From Bacillota bacterium (GTDB taxonomy: Bacteria; Bacillota; Clostridia; Christensenellales; Aristaeellaceae), in assembly GCA_023459275.1 (NCBI GenBank), contig JAEWVC010000090.1:1-17312 (forward strand): a DNA stretch of 17,312 nt. The letters run 5' to 3'. The notes below the pieces were generated by a model. The model saw nothing but the letters and a program-made list of their open reading frames with translations, ran no database searches and was not told where the DNA came from. The position numbers and the translations under genes are program-made. Below, piece by piece: positions 1 to 7,567 of this stretch. How positions within the stretch are numbered: position 1 is the first letter of the stretch; each line of letters begins with the position of its first letter.

Positions 1-66
1 CCTGGGGGGGGGGGGGTTCGCTCATTAAAAAACCGCCCACCCCCCGCCGTCCTCATTCCGCTGTCC
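1..66. other. Low-complexity window edge with 13-G run
   Basis: Bases 4-16 are an uninterrupted run of 13 G, followed by an A6 stretch and a C-rich segment. This is downstream of the parC stop on the minus strand, where a terminator would be expected. Read on the minus strand there is a T6 tract, but I cannot draw a convincing stem in front of it. The G run may be a contig-end or sequencing artefact. Confidence 0.4.
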
Positions 67-2517
67 TTACCCCGCCGTAAGTCCCGTCACCACGTCGTCC
101 ATGAGGGCCATCACCAGGGGCCTGCCCCGGTCGCTTTTGCCCTGCAGCAGGATCTCATCGGAGGATAGGGCGGTGGGCGGGCTCTGGACCTGGGTAACCA
201 GCAGGGGCACGGCCCCGCCGGAAATTTTCAGGCATCCAGCCAAAACGCTGCCGTTGGAGCCGTTTTTGTTGAAGGCAAAGCAGCGGACGCCCTTGCCGTT
301 GCGGCCCTGGGGTTCGAAATCCATAGCCAGCAGGCGTTTGGCGCTGCCCCGGTCGCTGATAAGGGCAATTTGTTCCTTGCCGCCGATCTGCCCGCCCCAC
401 AGCACGCTGTCACCTTTGTCCAGCTGCATGCCCTTTACGCCGCCGGAAACCCGGCCCATTTGGGGCACAGCATCCAGGCTGAAGCGGATGCACTGGCCGC
501 CTGCGGTGATGAGCAGGATGTCCTGTTCTCCCTCGGCCGGGAAGACGTCCACCAGGCTGTCGCCATTCTTTAGGTTGATAGCGGAAAACTTTTGTCTGCG
601 CACATCATACTCAGATGCGGCGGTACGCTTGACCATGCCCTGGGCGGTAACGAACAGGAAATCCGGCATCTTGGCCAGATCGGAGGTTTTCATGCAGAAC
701 AGGCGGCATAGGGTTTCGTTGTCCTCCAAGCCGGCCAGCACACCCGAAAGCAGCGCGCCGCGGTCCTTGGGTTTGTTGGCCTCGGGGAGGCTGCCCACGG
801 AGAGGGGATAGCAGTTGCCAAGATTGGTGAAGAAAAACAGCGTATGGTCGGTGAAGGTATTGAACAGGAAGCGCGGAAGCTCACCGATGTCCTTGCCAAG
901 GTCCGGGGGCGGCAGCTTTTCAAAAAATTTCGGGAAAACGCGCTTCAATTGCCCGCCATGGGTGTACAGGATGACGGCCTCCTCCGGCACCGCTTCCTCC
1001 ACGATGTCTGCGGGGGGCGCCTCCTCCTCGCTTATCAGCTGGGTGCGCCGGGGTTCCTGGTGCTGGGCGGCCATTTCGCCAAGTTCGGTTTTGATAACAT
1101 TCAGCAGTTTTTTATCGCTGGAAAGGATACCCTCCAATTTGTCGATGAGGCGCTTGACCTCCTCATACTCCTTGCGCAGCGCCAGAATTTCCAGGTTGGT
1201 AAGCCTTTGCAGCCGCATGTCCAGGATGGCCTGAGCCTGGATCTCGGTCAATTGGAACCTTTCCATCAGCTTCTGCCTGGCTTCCTTGGGCGTCTTGCTG
1301 CCGCGGATCAGGGCGATCACTTCGTCCAGGTTGTCCACGGCCACCATCAGACCTTCCAAAATATGGGCACGGGCCTTTGCCTGGTCCAGCTCGTACTGGG
1401 TGCGGCGGGTGACCACGTTCTTCTGATGGCGGATGAAGTGGCCGATAATTTCTTTAAGACCCATCTGCATGGGCTTGCCTTCGGCGATGGCAACCATGTT
1501 GACCCCGAAGGTCACCTGCATGTCGGAATACTTGTACAGATAAGAAAGGATCCGTTGGGGATCGGCATCCTTGCGCACCTCGATCACGGCCCGCAGCCCG
1601 GTGCGGTCGCTCTCGTCCCGGATGTCATAGATGCCCCCCAATGCGGCCTTTTTCTCCTCGGACAACTTCAAAATCTTTTCCAGCATGCCAGCCTTGGCCA
1701 CCTGATAGGGCATTTCGGTGATCACGATGAGCTTGCGCCCTGCGGAGCCGTTCTCAATGTGCACCTTGGCGCGGTTTAATAGCCTTCCACGGCCCGTCTC
1801 ATAGGCCTTTTCGATCTCCTCGGTATCAAGCAGCACGCCGCCGGTGGGAAAATCCGGGGCGGGCATGATCTTCATCAGTTCCTTGACGGTGATGCCGGGC
1901 TTGTCGATCTGCGCGATCACTGCGTTCACCGCCTCGCCGAAATGGTGGGGCGGGATGTTGGTGGCCAGGCCCACGGCGATGCCGCTGGCACCGTTGACCA
2001 GCAGATTCGGGAACCTGGCGGGGAGCATGTCCGGCTCTTTGAGGGTATCGTCAAAATTCAGGCGGAAGGGCACGGTGTCCTTTTCGATGTCCCTAAGCAT
2101 GAGCATGGCCAAATCGGTCATCCGGGCCTCGGTGTAGCGCATGGCCGCCGCGCCGTCGCCGTCAATGGAGCCGAAGTTGCCGTGGCCGTCCACCAGCATG
2201 CCCATCAGGGAAAAGGGCTGGGCCATGCGCACCAGCGCCTCATACACGGAGGTGTCGCCGTGGGGATGGTATTTGCCCAAGCAGTCGCCCACGATGCGGG
2301 CGCACTTGCGGTGGGGTTTGTCCGGGGTTAGGCTTAGCTCGCTCATGGTATACAGGATGCGCCGCTGCACGGGCTTGAGGCCATCCTCCACCCGGGGGAG
2401 GGCGCGCTCCAGGATCACATGCTCCGCATAGGGGAGCATGGAGTTGTGCATGACCTCCTCCATGGGCAATTGAATGATGTCCGGGGGCGGCAGAGCCGTC
2501 TTGTCATCCTTGGCCAT
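67..2517 (-). CDS. parC: DNA topoisomerase IV subunit A (GyrA/ParC family)
   Basis: This is the DNA breakage-reunion subunit of a type IIA topoisomerase, which passes one duplex through another and decatenates or relaxes chromosomes. The 816-residue protein is full length for the family. The winged-helix/tower region covers about residues 30-500. The active-site tyrosine is Y128 in GAAAMRYTEARM. The quinolone-determining segment GKYHPHGDTSVYEALVRMAQ is at 81-100, with Thr89 and Glu93 at the positions of GyrA Ser83 and Asp87. A coiled coil lies at about 370-480, and the C-terminal beta-pinwheel starts near 512. The gene begins right after the parE stop (TAA-ATG), so translation is probably coupled. 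I favour topoisomerase IV over gyrase because the pair stands alone without dnaA, recF or other origin genes. However, the pinwheel holds QGRNGKG at 737-743, which resembles a GyrA box (QRRGGKG), so a gyrase-like activity cannot be excluded. Confidence 0.88.
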   Translation of the reverse strand: MAKDDKTALPPPDIIQLPMEEVMHNSMLPYAEHVILERALPRVEDGLKPVQRRILYTMSELSLTPDKPHRKCARIVGDCLGKYHPHGDTSVYEALVRMAQPFSLMGMLVDGHGNFGSIDGDGAAAMRYTEARMTDLAMLMLRDIEKDTVPFRLNFDDTLKEPDMLPARFPNLLVNGASGIAVGLATNIPPHHFGEAVNAVIAQIDKPGITVKELMKIMPAPDFPTGGVLLDTEEIEKAYETGRGRLLNRAKVHIENGSAGRKLIVITEMPYQVAKAGMLEKILKLSEEKKAALGGIYDIRDESDRTGLRAVIEVRKDADPQRILSYLYKYSDMQVTFGVNMVAIAEGKPMQMGLKEIIGHFIRHQKNVVTRRTQYELDQAKARAHILEGLMVAVDNLDEVIALIRGSKTPKEARQKLMERFQLTEIQAQAILDMRLQRLTNLEILALRKEYEEVKRLIDKLEGILSSDKKLLNVIKTELGEMAAQHQEPRRTQLISEEEAPPADIVEEAVPEEAVILYTHGGQLKRVFPKFFEKLPPPDLGKDIGELPRFLFNTFTDHTLFFFTNLGNCYPLSVGSLPEANKPKDRGALLSGVLAGLEDNETLCRLFCMKTSDLAKMPDFLFVTAQGMVKRTAASEYDVRRQKFSAINLKNGDSLVDVFPAEGEQDILLITAGGQCIRFSLDAVPQMGRVSGGVKGMQLDKGDSVLWGGQIGGKEQIALISDRGSAKRLLAMDFEPQGRNGKGVRCFAFNKNGSNGSVLAGCLKISGGAVPLLVTQVQSPPTALSSDEILLQGKSDRGRPLVMALMDDVVTGLTAG

Positions 2518-4503
2518 TTAGGCGTTCGCCCCCTTTTCGTTCACTTCCGTTGTCACGGGCACAAAGTCGTCGGTCTTGTTGAAGTTGGCGTGGCTGGAGA
2601 TATATTCCCGCCGCGGCTCTACCTTGTCACCCATCAGGATGGTGATGATGCGCTCGGCTTGGGCCGCGTCCTCGCAGGTGACCTGCAAAAGCTTGCGGGC
2701 GCTGGGGTCCATGGTGGTCTGCCATAGCTGTTCCGGGTTCATTTCCCCAAGGCCTTTGTACCTTTGCAGCGTATAGCCCTTGCCTACGGTCTTCAATACC
2801 TTTTTCAGCTCTTTGTCGTCATACACGTATTGCGCGTTGGCGCCCTTTTGCACCTTGTACAGCGGCGGCATGCCAATGTACACGTGGCCTTCGGTGACCA
2901 GTTCCCGCATGTAGCGGTAGAAGAAGGTGAGAAGGATGGCCCTGATGTGCGCGCCGTCCTGGTCGGCGTCGGAGAGGATGATCACCTTGTGGTACTTGAG
3001 GCTTGATAGATCAAAACTCTCGTCGATGCTTGTGCCCAGCGCCGTGATGATGGTGCGGAACTCCTCGTTGGAGAGCACCTGGTCCAGACGCTTTTTCTCG
3101 GCATTGAGAGGTTTCCCGCGCAGGGGCAGTATGGCCTGGAAGCGCCTATCCCGGCCCTGCTTGGCGCTGCCGCCGGCGGAATCGCCCTCCACGATGAACA
3201 GCTCGTTCTCCGCCGGCCTGCGGCCGGTGCAGGAGCTCAGTTTTCCTACCAGAGGCGCTGCCTCCACCTCGCTGCGGGCCCGGGCCATGCTTTGTGCCTT
3301 GCGGGTAGCTTCCCGCACCTTGGCGGAACGCACGGCCTTTTCCACAATCTTCTGGCCCAGATCCTGGTTTTTGAGGTCCTCCAAAAATTCCAAAAGCTTC
3401 TGGCTGACAATGGCCTCCACTGCGGGGCGAACGTCGGTGTTCCCCAGGCGGCCCTTGGTCTGGCCTTCGAACTGCGGGTTCTTGACCATGGCCGTCAAAA
3501 TGGCCGTCATGCCCTCCCGAAAGTCCTCTCCGGCCAGGTTATTGTCTTTTTCCTTCAAGGCGCCGGTTTTCCGGGCATAGTCGTTGAACACCTTCGTGAA
3601 CGCTGCGCGGAAGCCCGTTTCGTGGGTGCCGCCCTCACCGGTAGGGATGTTGTTCACATAGGAAAACAGGCTTTCCGTGTAGCCGTCGGTGTACTGGATG
3701 GCCACCCGGCACAGGGTATCATCCTTCCTGCCCTCCAGCAGGATGGGCGCGTCGTGCAGGGGCGTTTTGTCCTCGTTGAGATACTTCACATAATCCGCGA
3801 TGCCGCCGGGGAAGTGGAACTCCTGGTCCGCAAGCGCGCTGTCCTTCACCCGCTCGTCATGAAAGAGGATGCGCACGCCGGTGTTCAGGTAGGCAAGCTC
3901 CTTTAAGCGCCTGGCGACAGTCTCGCTGTTGAATTTCGTCTCCTCAAAAATGGCGTCATCCGGCAAAAAGCGCACCAAGGTCCCCTTCTTGCGGGTGTTG
4001 CCCAGCTTTTGCAGCCCGCCCCGGACCTGCCCGGCCAGGAGCTTGGCTTTGAGCATATCGTATTCCGTGGCAAATTCCATGCGGTAGTGGGTCCAATCGC
4101 GGTATACGTCCACCGCCACCCATTTCGACAATGCGTTCACCACAGAGGCGCCCACCCCGTGGAGCCCCCCGGAATAGCTGTAATTGTCGTTGTTGAACTT
4201 GCCTCCGGCGTGGAGCTTGGTGAAGATGACCTCCACCCCCGGCACCTTCAGGGTGGGGTGGTCATCTACCGGCATGCCCCGGCCATTGTCAAACACGCTG
4301 GCGGAGCCATCCTTGTGCAGGGTAATCTCCACCTCCGTGGCGTAGCCGTTGGAGGCCTCGTCCATGGCGTTGTCCACGATCTCCCACAATAGGTGGTGCA
4401 AGCCCCTTGCGCCCGTGGAACCAATATACATCCCGGGCCGCATGCGCACCGCATCCAACCCTTCCAATACCTGTATGTTGCCAGCATCGTAGGTCTGCGC
4501 CAT
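2518..4503 (-). CDS. parE: DNA topoisomerase IV subunit B (GyrB/ParE family)
   Basis: This is the ATPase subunit that partners the downstream ParC-like protein. It has 661 residues, a usual length for Gram-positive ParE/GyrB. The GHKL ATPase motifs are EIVDNAMDE (41-49, with catalytic Glu41 and Mg-binding Asn45), DNGRGMP (72-78) and GGLHGVGASVVNALS (112-126). The transducer has the QTK loop at 348-350. The TOPRIM domain carries the acidic Glu439 in VEGDSAGGSAKQGRDR and the Asp triad 512/514/516 in LSDADQDGAHI; Gln515 replaces the more usual Val. The start is set by an AAGGAG box seven bases upstream of the ATG and by a promoter further upstream. The gene is first in a two-gene operon and abuts parC with no spacer. 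ParE rather than GyrB is inferred from the neighbour order, not from a decisive residue. Confidence 0.9.
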   Translation of the reverse strand: MAQTYDAGNIQVLEGLDAVRMRPGMYIGSTGARGLHHLLWEIVDNAMDEASNGYATEVEITLHKDGSASVFDNGRGMPVDDHPTLKVPGVEVIFTKLHAGGKFNNDNYSYSGGLHGVGASVVNALSKWVAVDVYRDWTHYRMEFATEYDMLKAKLLAGQVRGGLQKLGNTRKKGTLVRFLPDDAIFEETKFNSETVARRLKELAYLNTGVRILFHDERVKDSALADQEFHFPGGIADYVKYLNEDKTPLHDAPILLEGRKDDTLCRVAIQYTDGYTESLFSYVNNIPTGEGGTHETGFRAAFTKVFNDYARKTGALKEKDNNLAGEDFREGMTAILTAMVKNPQFEGQTKGRLGNTDVRPAVEAIVSQKLLEFLEDLKNQDLGQKIVEKAVRSAKVREATRKAQSMARARSEVEAAPLVGKLSSCTGRRPAENELFIVEGDSAGGSAKQGRDRRFQAILPLRGKPLNAEKKRLDQVLSNEEFRTIITALGTSIDESFDLSSLKYHKVIILSDADQDGAHIRAILLTFFYRYMRELVTEGHVYIGMPPLYKVQKGANAQYVYDDKELKKVLKTVGKGYTLQRYKGLGEMNPEQLWQTTMDPSARKLLQVTCEDAAQAERIITILMGDKVEPRREYISSHANFNKTDDFVPVTTEVNEKGANA

Positions 4504-4540
4504 GCAAAAACTCCTTGTCCAATTGTCGTTTCATCTTTTT

Positions 4541-4569
4541 ACTATACCACATATTGGGGCTGGCTTCAA
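4541..4569 (-). promoter_or_regulatory. Sigma-A promoter of parE-parC
   Basis: Read on the minus strand, a -35 box TTGAAG (4564-4569) is followed by a 17-base spacer and a -10 box TATAGT (4541-4546). Transcription would start near 4534, giving a leader of about 30 bases with the AAGGAG ribosome site. A 5-5-5 inverted repeat, TTCGC-aaaga-GCGAA (4583-4597), lies just upstream of the -35 box and may be a regulator site. The promoter is judged by eye. Confidence 0.7.
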
Positions 4570-4640
4570 TCCTTGGCGGATTTTCGCAAAGAGCGAAGTA
4601 TATCATCGTGTGTTAGAATATGTAAATATTAAGCCGATCA

Positions 4641-4669
4641 TTGACAAATGGATGGAATTGGGATATATT
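4641..4669 (+). promoter_or_regulatory. Sigma-A promoter of the SH3-repeat protein gene
   Basis: A perfect -35 box TTGACA (4641-4646) is spaced 17 bases from TATATT (4664-4669). Transcription would start near 4676, giving a leader of about 39 bases. The surrounding 4620-4700 stretch is markedly AT-rich compared with the genes on either side, as expected for a promoter. It is divergent from the parE promoter, with about 70 bases between the two -35 boxes. Confidence 0.7.
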
Positions 4670-4714
4670 TATTAAAGAAATTGTAATAGTTAATAACTCA
4701 ACGGAGTGTTGGTT

Positions 4715-6736
4715 ATGCATATAAAGTACCGTCTCTTCCCGGTAATCTTCCTGCTGCTGGCTTTCGGGCTCATTTACGGTGCCCAGGCGTCCACCACGGT
4801 CCAGCGGCCCGACCAGTATTTCACGCTGGGCGTTTACCGCAGTGCGGCGATGGACCGGGTGGCAACGGCGGAGATCACAAAATTTGAACGCTGCTCGGCC
4901 AACGGCGTGGCGTGGATGACCCCTGTAGGAGCCATCTCCGGCGACATCGTGGGCACCACCACGATGAATGTAGAGGAGTACGATATCGCCACCGATACCA
5001 TCTACAAAACCAAAATTCATGTCACTGTCGTCCCCCACGACAAGGCCATCGACATAAAGCTTGATCCGGAAACAAACAGCGGGGCTGTCAAGGATTTTGT
5101 GCAGAAAACCGGATATTATTTCCCCGTGGGTATGCAGTACAGCGTCAAAACGATCTACACAAAAAATGGCGTCAAGCTGCCCGTCAGCTACAAGAGCAAC
5201 CGCCCAAGCGTGGCCACGGTGGATCAAAACGGCACCGTCACCATGCATAGCGCGGGTACAGCGGTGATCACCGTTACCTGCAACAGCCTGTCGGATTCCC
5301 AAACAATGTTCGTTATCGTATACGATGAAAACAGCGGCGGGTCTCTGACCGCCGGTTATGAGCCCCAGGACAAGGATCAAAAGCTGAATGTATACAAAAG
5401 CGCGGATGCGGGCAGCCAAGTGGTTGCAACGCTCCAAAGATTTGATTTTTTCTATATATTCTCCAAAAATGCCGTCTGGACGCGGGTGTGCTTCAACGGC
5501 ATTGTGGGGTATGTGCAAACAAGTTCGCTGAGCTTTTACCCAAATGCCGTCTGGCCCACCCTGGAGGCCGGCGCCACTGCGGACGCCGATGCCGTTGACA
5601 AAGCCGCAAGGGAAGCGGGAGATCTTCCCGCCCCCGCCCCAACACCCAACCCGGTTTCCGGTGAGGCCGCCGGACAGGAAATGGTCATACAGACGGGCAA
5701 CAGCGGCAAATTGCACCTGCGCAAATCCCCTGTTTCTTCGGGCACCTCCCTGGGCCTGTACGAAAACGGCACGCAGGTGACCATTCTTCGGGATTTGGGA
5801 GAATGGGTCCAGGTCAGCGTCATGGGAAAAGCAGGGTATATGATGGCGAAGTTCCTCGCCGCCGGGGATGATGCCGCCGCGCCGGAGGCTTCTAAGGAGC
5901 CGGCGGCCTCGGGTACCCCGGAGCCTTCCGCCACGCCGGAACCCAATGCGTTTGGTGTTGGCGCAACCCTGTATGTACAAACGGGCAACGACGGGAAACT
6001 GAACCTTCGGGCCAGGGCGTCCTCCTCCGCCACCTCGGTGGAGAGGTACGCAAACGGCACCAAGGCGACGGTGCTCGGCGTTTATGGCGCATGGCTGCGC
6101 GTGCAGGTAAACAGCAGAACAGGATATATGATGAAGCAGTACCTTTCGCCGGAGGCGCCTGCCGCCGCAACGTCTACACCCGCGCCGGAGGAGGGAAGCA
6201 CGGCCACCCCGGCTCCTTCCGCCACGCCCGAACCATCCATTACGCCCGAACCCGACGCATTGGGCGCTGGGGCAACCCTGTACGTCAAGACGGGCAACGA
6301 TGGGAAATTGAACCTTCGGGCAAAAGCGTCCTCCTCCTCCTCCACGGTGGAAAGATATGCGAATGGAACCCCGGTGACGGTGCTCAGCCGTTCCGGCGCG
6401 TGGATGCGCGTGCGGGTGCAGACAGATAACAGAACTGGATATATGCTGCTGCAATACCTGTCCCAACAAGAGCCCCAGGCAGCGTCCTCTCCCACTGCAA
6501 CTGCTTCGCCTTTGGATCAGGCAGCGCCTGAACCGGCCGGCGGAACGATGCTTGTGAACACTGAGAATGATGAGAAGCTTCACCTGCGCGCAAAGCCATC
6601 CACATCGTCCGTTTCCTTGGACAGGTACCCCAACGGTACACAGGTGACAGTCCTTGGCCGCACGGGCGAGTGGGCGAAGGTCCGCGTAAACGGCAGGACG
6701 GGATATATGATGCTGGCTTTTCTGAAAGCGGAGTGA
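4715..6736 (+). CDS. Secreted Ig-like/multi-SH3 domain protein
   Basis: This is an exported protein of unknown role, probably cell-wall or spore-envelope associated. The ATG at 4715 is chosen over an in-frame GTG at 4706 because GGAG (4703-4706) sits eight bases before it. It encodes 673 residues. Residues 1-26 form a signal peptide ending in GAQAS. Residues 27-110 are beta-rich and possibly a diverged Ig-like fold. Residues 115-203 match a bacterial Ig-like group 2 domain (SNRPSVATVDQNGTVTMHSAG). Five SH3-like domains follow at about 216-276, 321-382, 418-478, 520-583 and 611-671; the last four share a G-x-L-x-L-R start and a T/A-G-Y-M end. Proline/threonine linkers with TPEP and TPAP repeats join them. 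There is no LPXTG anchor, no transmembrane tail and no enzyme domain. SH3b domains often bind peptidoglycan peptides, so wall binding is the likely role, by inference. Confidence 0.85.
   Translation: MHIKYRLFPVIFLLLAFGLIYGAQASTTVQRPDQYFTLGVYRSAAMDRVATAEITKFERCSANGVAWMTPVGAISGDIVGTTTMNVEEYDIATDTIYKTKIHVTVVPHDKAIDIKLDPETNSGAVKDFVQKTGYYFPVGMQYSVKTIYTKNGVKLPVSYKSNRPSVATVDQNGTVTMHSAGTAVITVTCNSLSDSQTMFVIVYDENSGGSLTAGYEPQDKDQKLNVYKSADAGSQVVATLQRFDFFYIFSKNAVWTRVCFNGIVGYVQTSSLSFYPNAVWPTLEAGATADADAVDKAAREAGDLPAPAPTPNPVSGEAAGQEMVIQTGNSGKLHLRKSPVSSGTSLGLYENGTQVTILRDLGEWVQVSVMGKAGYMMAKFLAAGDDAAAPEASKEPAASGTPEPSATPEPNAFGVGATLYVQTGNDGKLNLRARASSSATSVERYANGTKATVLGVYGAWLRVQVNSRTGYMMKQYLSPEAPAAATSTPAPEEGSTATPAPSATPEPSITPEPDALGAGATLYVKTGNDGKLNLRAKASSSSSTVERYANGTPVTVLSRSGAWMRVRVQTDNRTGYMLLQYLSQQEPQAASSPTATASPLDQAAPEPAGGTMLVNTENDEKLHLRAKPSTSSVSLDRYPNGTQVTVLGRTGEWAKVRVNGRTGYMMLAFLKAE
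5963..6580 (+). repeat. Internal tandem duplication, 309-bp period
   Basis: The SH3 domain beginning at 5963 (gcaaccctgta) is repeated with the same start at 6272, a period of exactly 309 bp or 103 codons. The two copies are close at both DNA and protein level (VQTGNDGKLNLRARASSS against VKTGNDGKLNLRAKASSS), including parts of the TPEP linker. This points to a fairly recent in-frame duplication. Flanking SH3 copies are more diverged. Confidence 0.7.
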
Positions 6737-6762
6737 CGAGAGCAAACCAAACACCAGGCAGA

Positions 6763-6806
6763 GCTGTCCCGGGGCATGTGGAATGCAGCGGGGCAGCCTT
6801 TGTTTT
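6763..6806 (+). terminator. Probable intrinsic terminator after the SH3-repeat gene
   Basis: GCTGTCCC (6763-6770) pairs with GGGGCAGC (6790-6797) with one G-U pair. An inner GCAT-gtgga-ATGC hairpin lies between them, and a T-rich run CTTTGTTTT (6798-6806) follows. It begins 27 bases after the stop codon. A second weaker inverted repeat, GCCCAAA/TTTGGGC (6807-6831), follows at once. Confidence 0.5.
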
Positions 6807-6845
6807 GCCCAAATTGATTCCGTTTTTGGGCTCAGGAGCGCATGC

Positions 6846-6874
6846 GCATATTCCAAACAAGCAGCGGGCACACT
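6846..6874 (+). promoter_or_regulatory. Possible sigma-E-like promoter for DUF1614-spoIIP
   Basis: GCATATT (6846-6852) resembles the sigma-E -35 element. After 16 bases, CACACT (6869-6874) partly matches the CATACA core of the -10. In Bacillus subtilis spoIIP is in the sigma-E regulon, so such a promoter would be expected here. The spacer is slightly long and the -10 imperfect, so this is tentative. I see no good sigma-A promoter between 6807 and 6907. Confidence 0.28.
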
Positions 6875-6907
6875 TTTTTGGAAGTAATGCGTGGGAGGAA
6901 TCGCGCT

Positions 6908-7567
6908 GTGTCCATAGGCATGATCCTGCTGACCGCGGTGGCGGTTTTGATATTCTTCGGCGTGGCGCAAAGGGTGTTGGACAGGATGCGGCTCACTGAC
7001 CGGGCTGCGCTTTTGATCGTGGCGGCCATGTTTTTCGGTACGCTGATCCCTGATATCCGCATCGGCATGGTGCAGTTCAACATCGGCGGCGCCGTGATCC
7101 CTGTGGCGGTCTGCCTATACCTGATCATCAAGGCGGAAACGGGCAAGGAAAAGTGGCGGGCGGTAATCGGATCTGTCTTGACGGGCGGCCTGATCTACGT
7201 GCTGAGCCTGGTGATGCCCAACGAGCCGGAGCAGATCGTTATCGATCCCAACTACGTCTGGGGCATTGTGGGCGGCCTGATGGCCTACCTGCTGGGCAGG
7301 TCGCGGCGCAATGCCTTTATCTGCGGCGTGCTGGGGGTGCTGCTGGCGGACGTCACGGTGGCAATCGTCAATTGGTCCCGGGGGATCAACCAGGTGCTGA
7401 ACATCGGCGGGGCCGGTGCTGCTGATGCCATGGTAATCAGCGGAATTTTGGGCGTGCTGTTGGCGGAACTGGTGGGCGAGATCGCCGAGCGCATCGTGCG
7501 CGGCAAGAACCCGCCGGACAGGGAACGCATCCACGCGGTCCGGGAGAAGGGTGGAGAAAAACCATGA
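6908..7567 (+). CDS. DUF1614 family integral membrane protein
   Basis: This is a polytopic membrane protein of unknown function. The GTG at 6908 is preferred because GGGAGG (6893-6898) lies nine bases upstream and translation then opens directly into a hydrophobic helix. An ATG at 6842 would add 22 unremarkable residues. The 219-residue product has about seven membrane segments (roughly 3-21, 32-49, 55-75, 84-103, 113-130, 134-154 and 173-191) and a charged C-terminal tail. The stretch FFGVAQRVLDRMRLTDRAA and the IDPNYVWGIVGGLMAYLLGR region are what I recognise as DUF1614. Its stop overlaps the spoIIP start by four bases (ATGA), so the two are almost certainly co-translated. A sporulation role, perhaps alongside SpoIIP at the engulfing membrane, is inferred only from that coupling. 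Confidence 0.8.
   Translation: MSIGMILLTAVAVLIFFGVAQRVLDRMRLTDRAALLIVAAMFFGTLIPDIRIGMVQFNIGGAVIPVAVCLYLIIKAETGKEKWRAVIGSVLTGGLIYVLSLVMPNEPEQIVIDPNYVWGIVGGLMAYLLGRSRRNAFICGVLGVLLADVTVAIVNWSRGINQVLNIGGAGAADAMVISGILGVLLAELVGEIAERIVRGKNPPDRERIHAVREKGGEKP

Noticed and set aside
844..1779. Open frame of 311 codons on the plus strand opposite parC
   Set aside because: It lies entirely within the conserved parC coding region and encodes no recognisable domain; it is explained by high GC content.
5963..6580. Repeats considered as a CRISPR-like array
   Set aside because: The period is 309 bp, in frame and protein-coding, without short identical repeats or variable spacers. It is domain duplication.
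4613..6970. Very long open frame (785 codons) on the minus strand opposite the SH3-repeat gene
   Set aside because: It mirrors the repeats and codon bias of the plus-strand gene, has His/Arg/Gly-rich composition with no recognisable domain, and would run through two promoters and a terminator. It is an antisense shadow.
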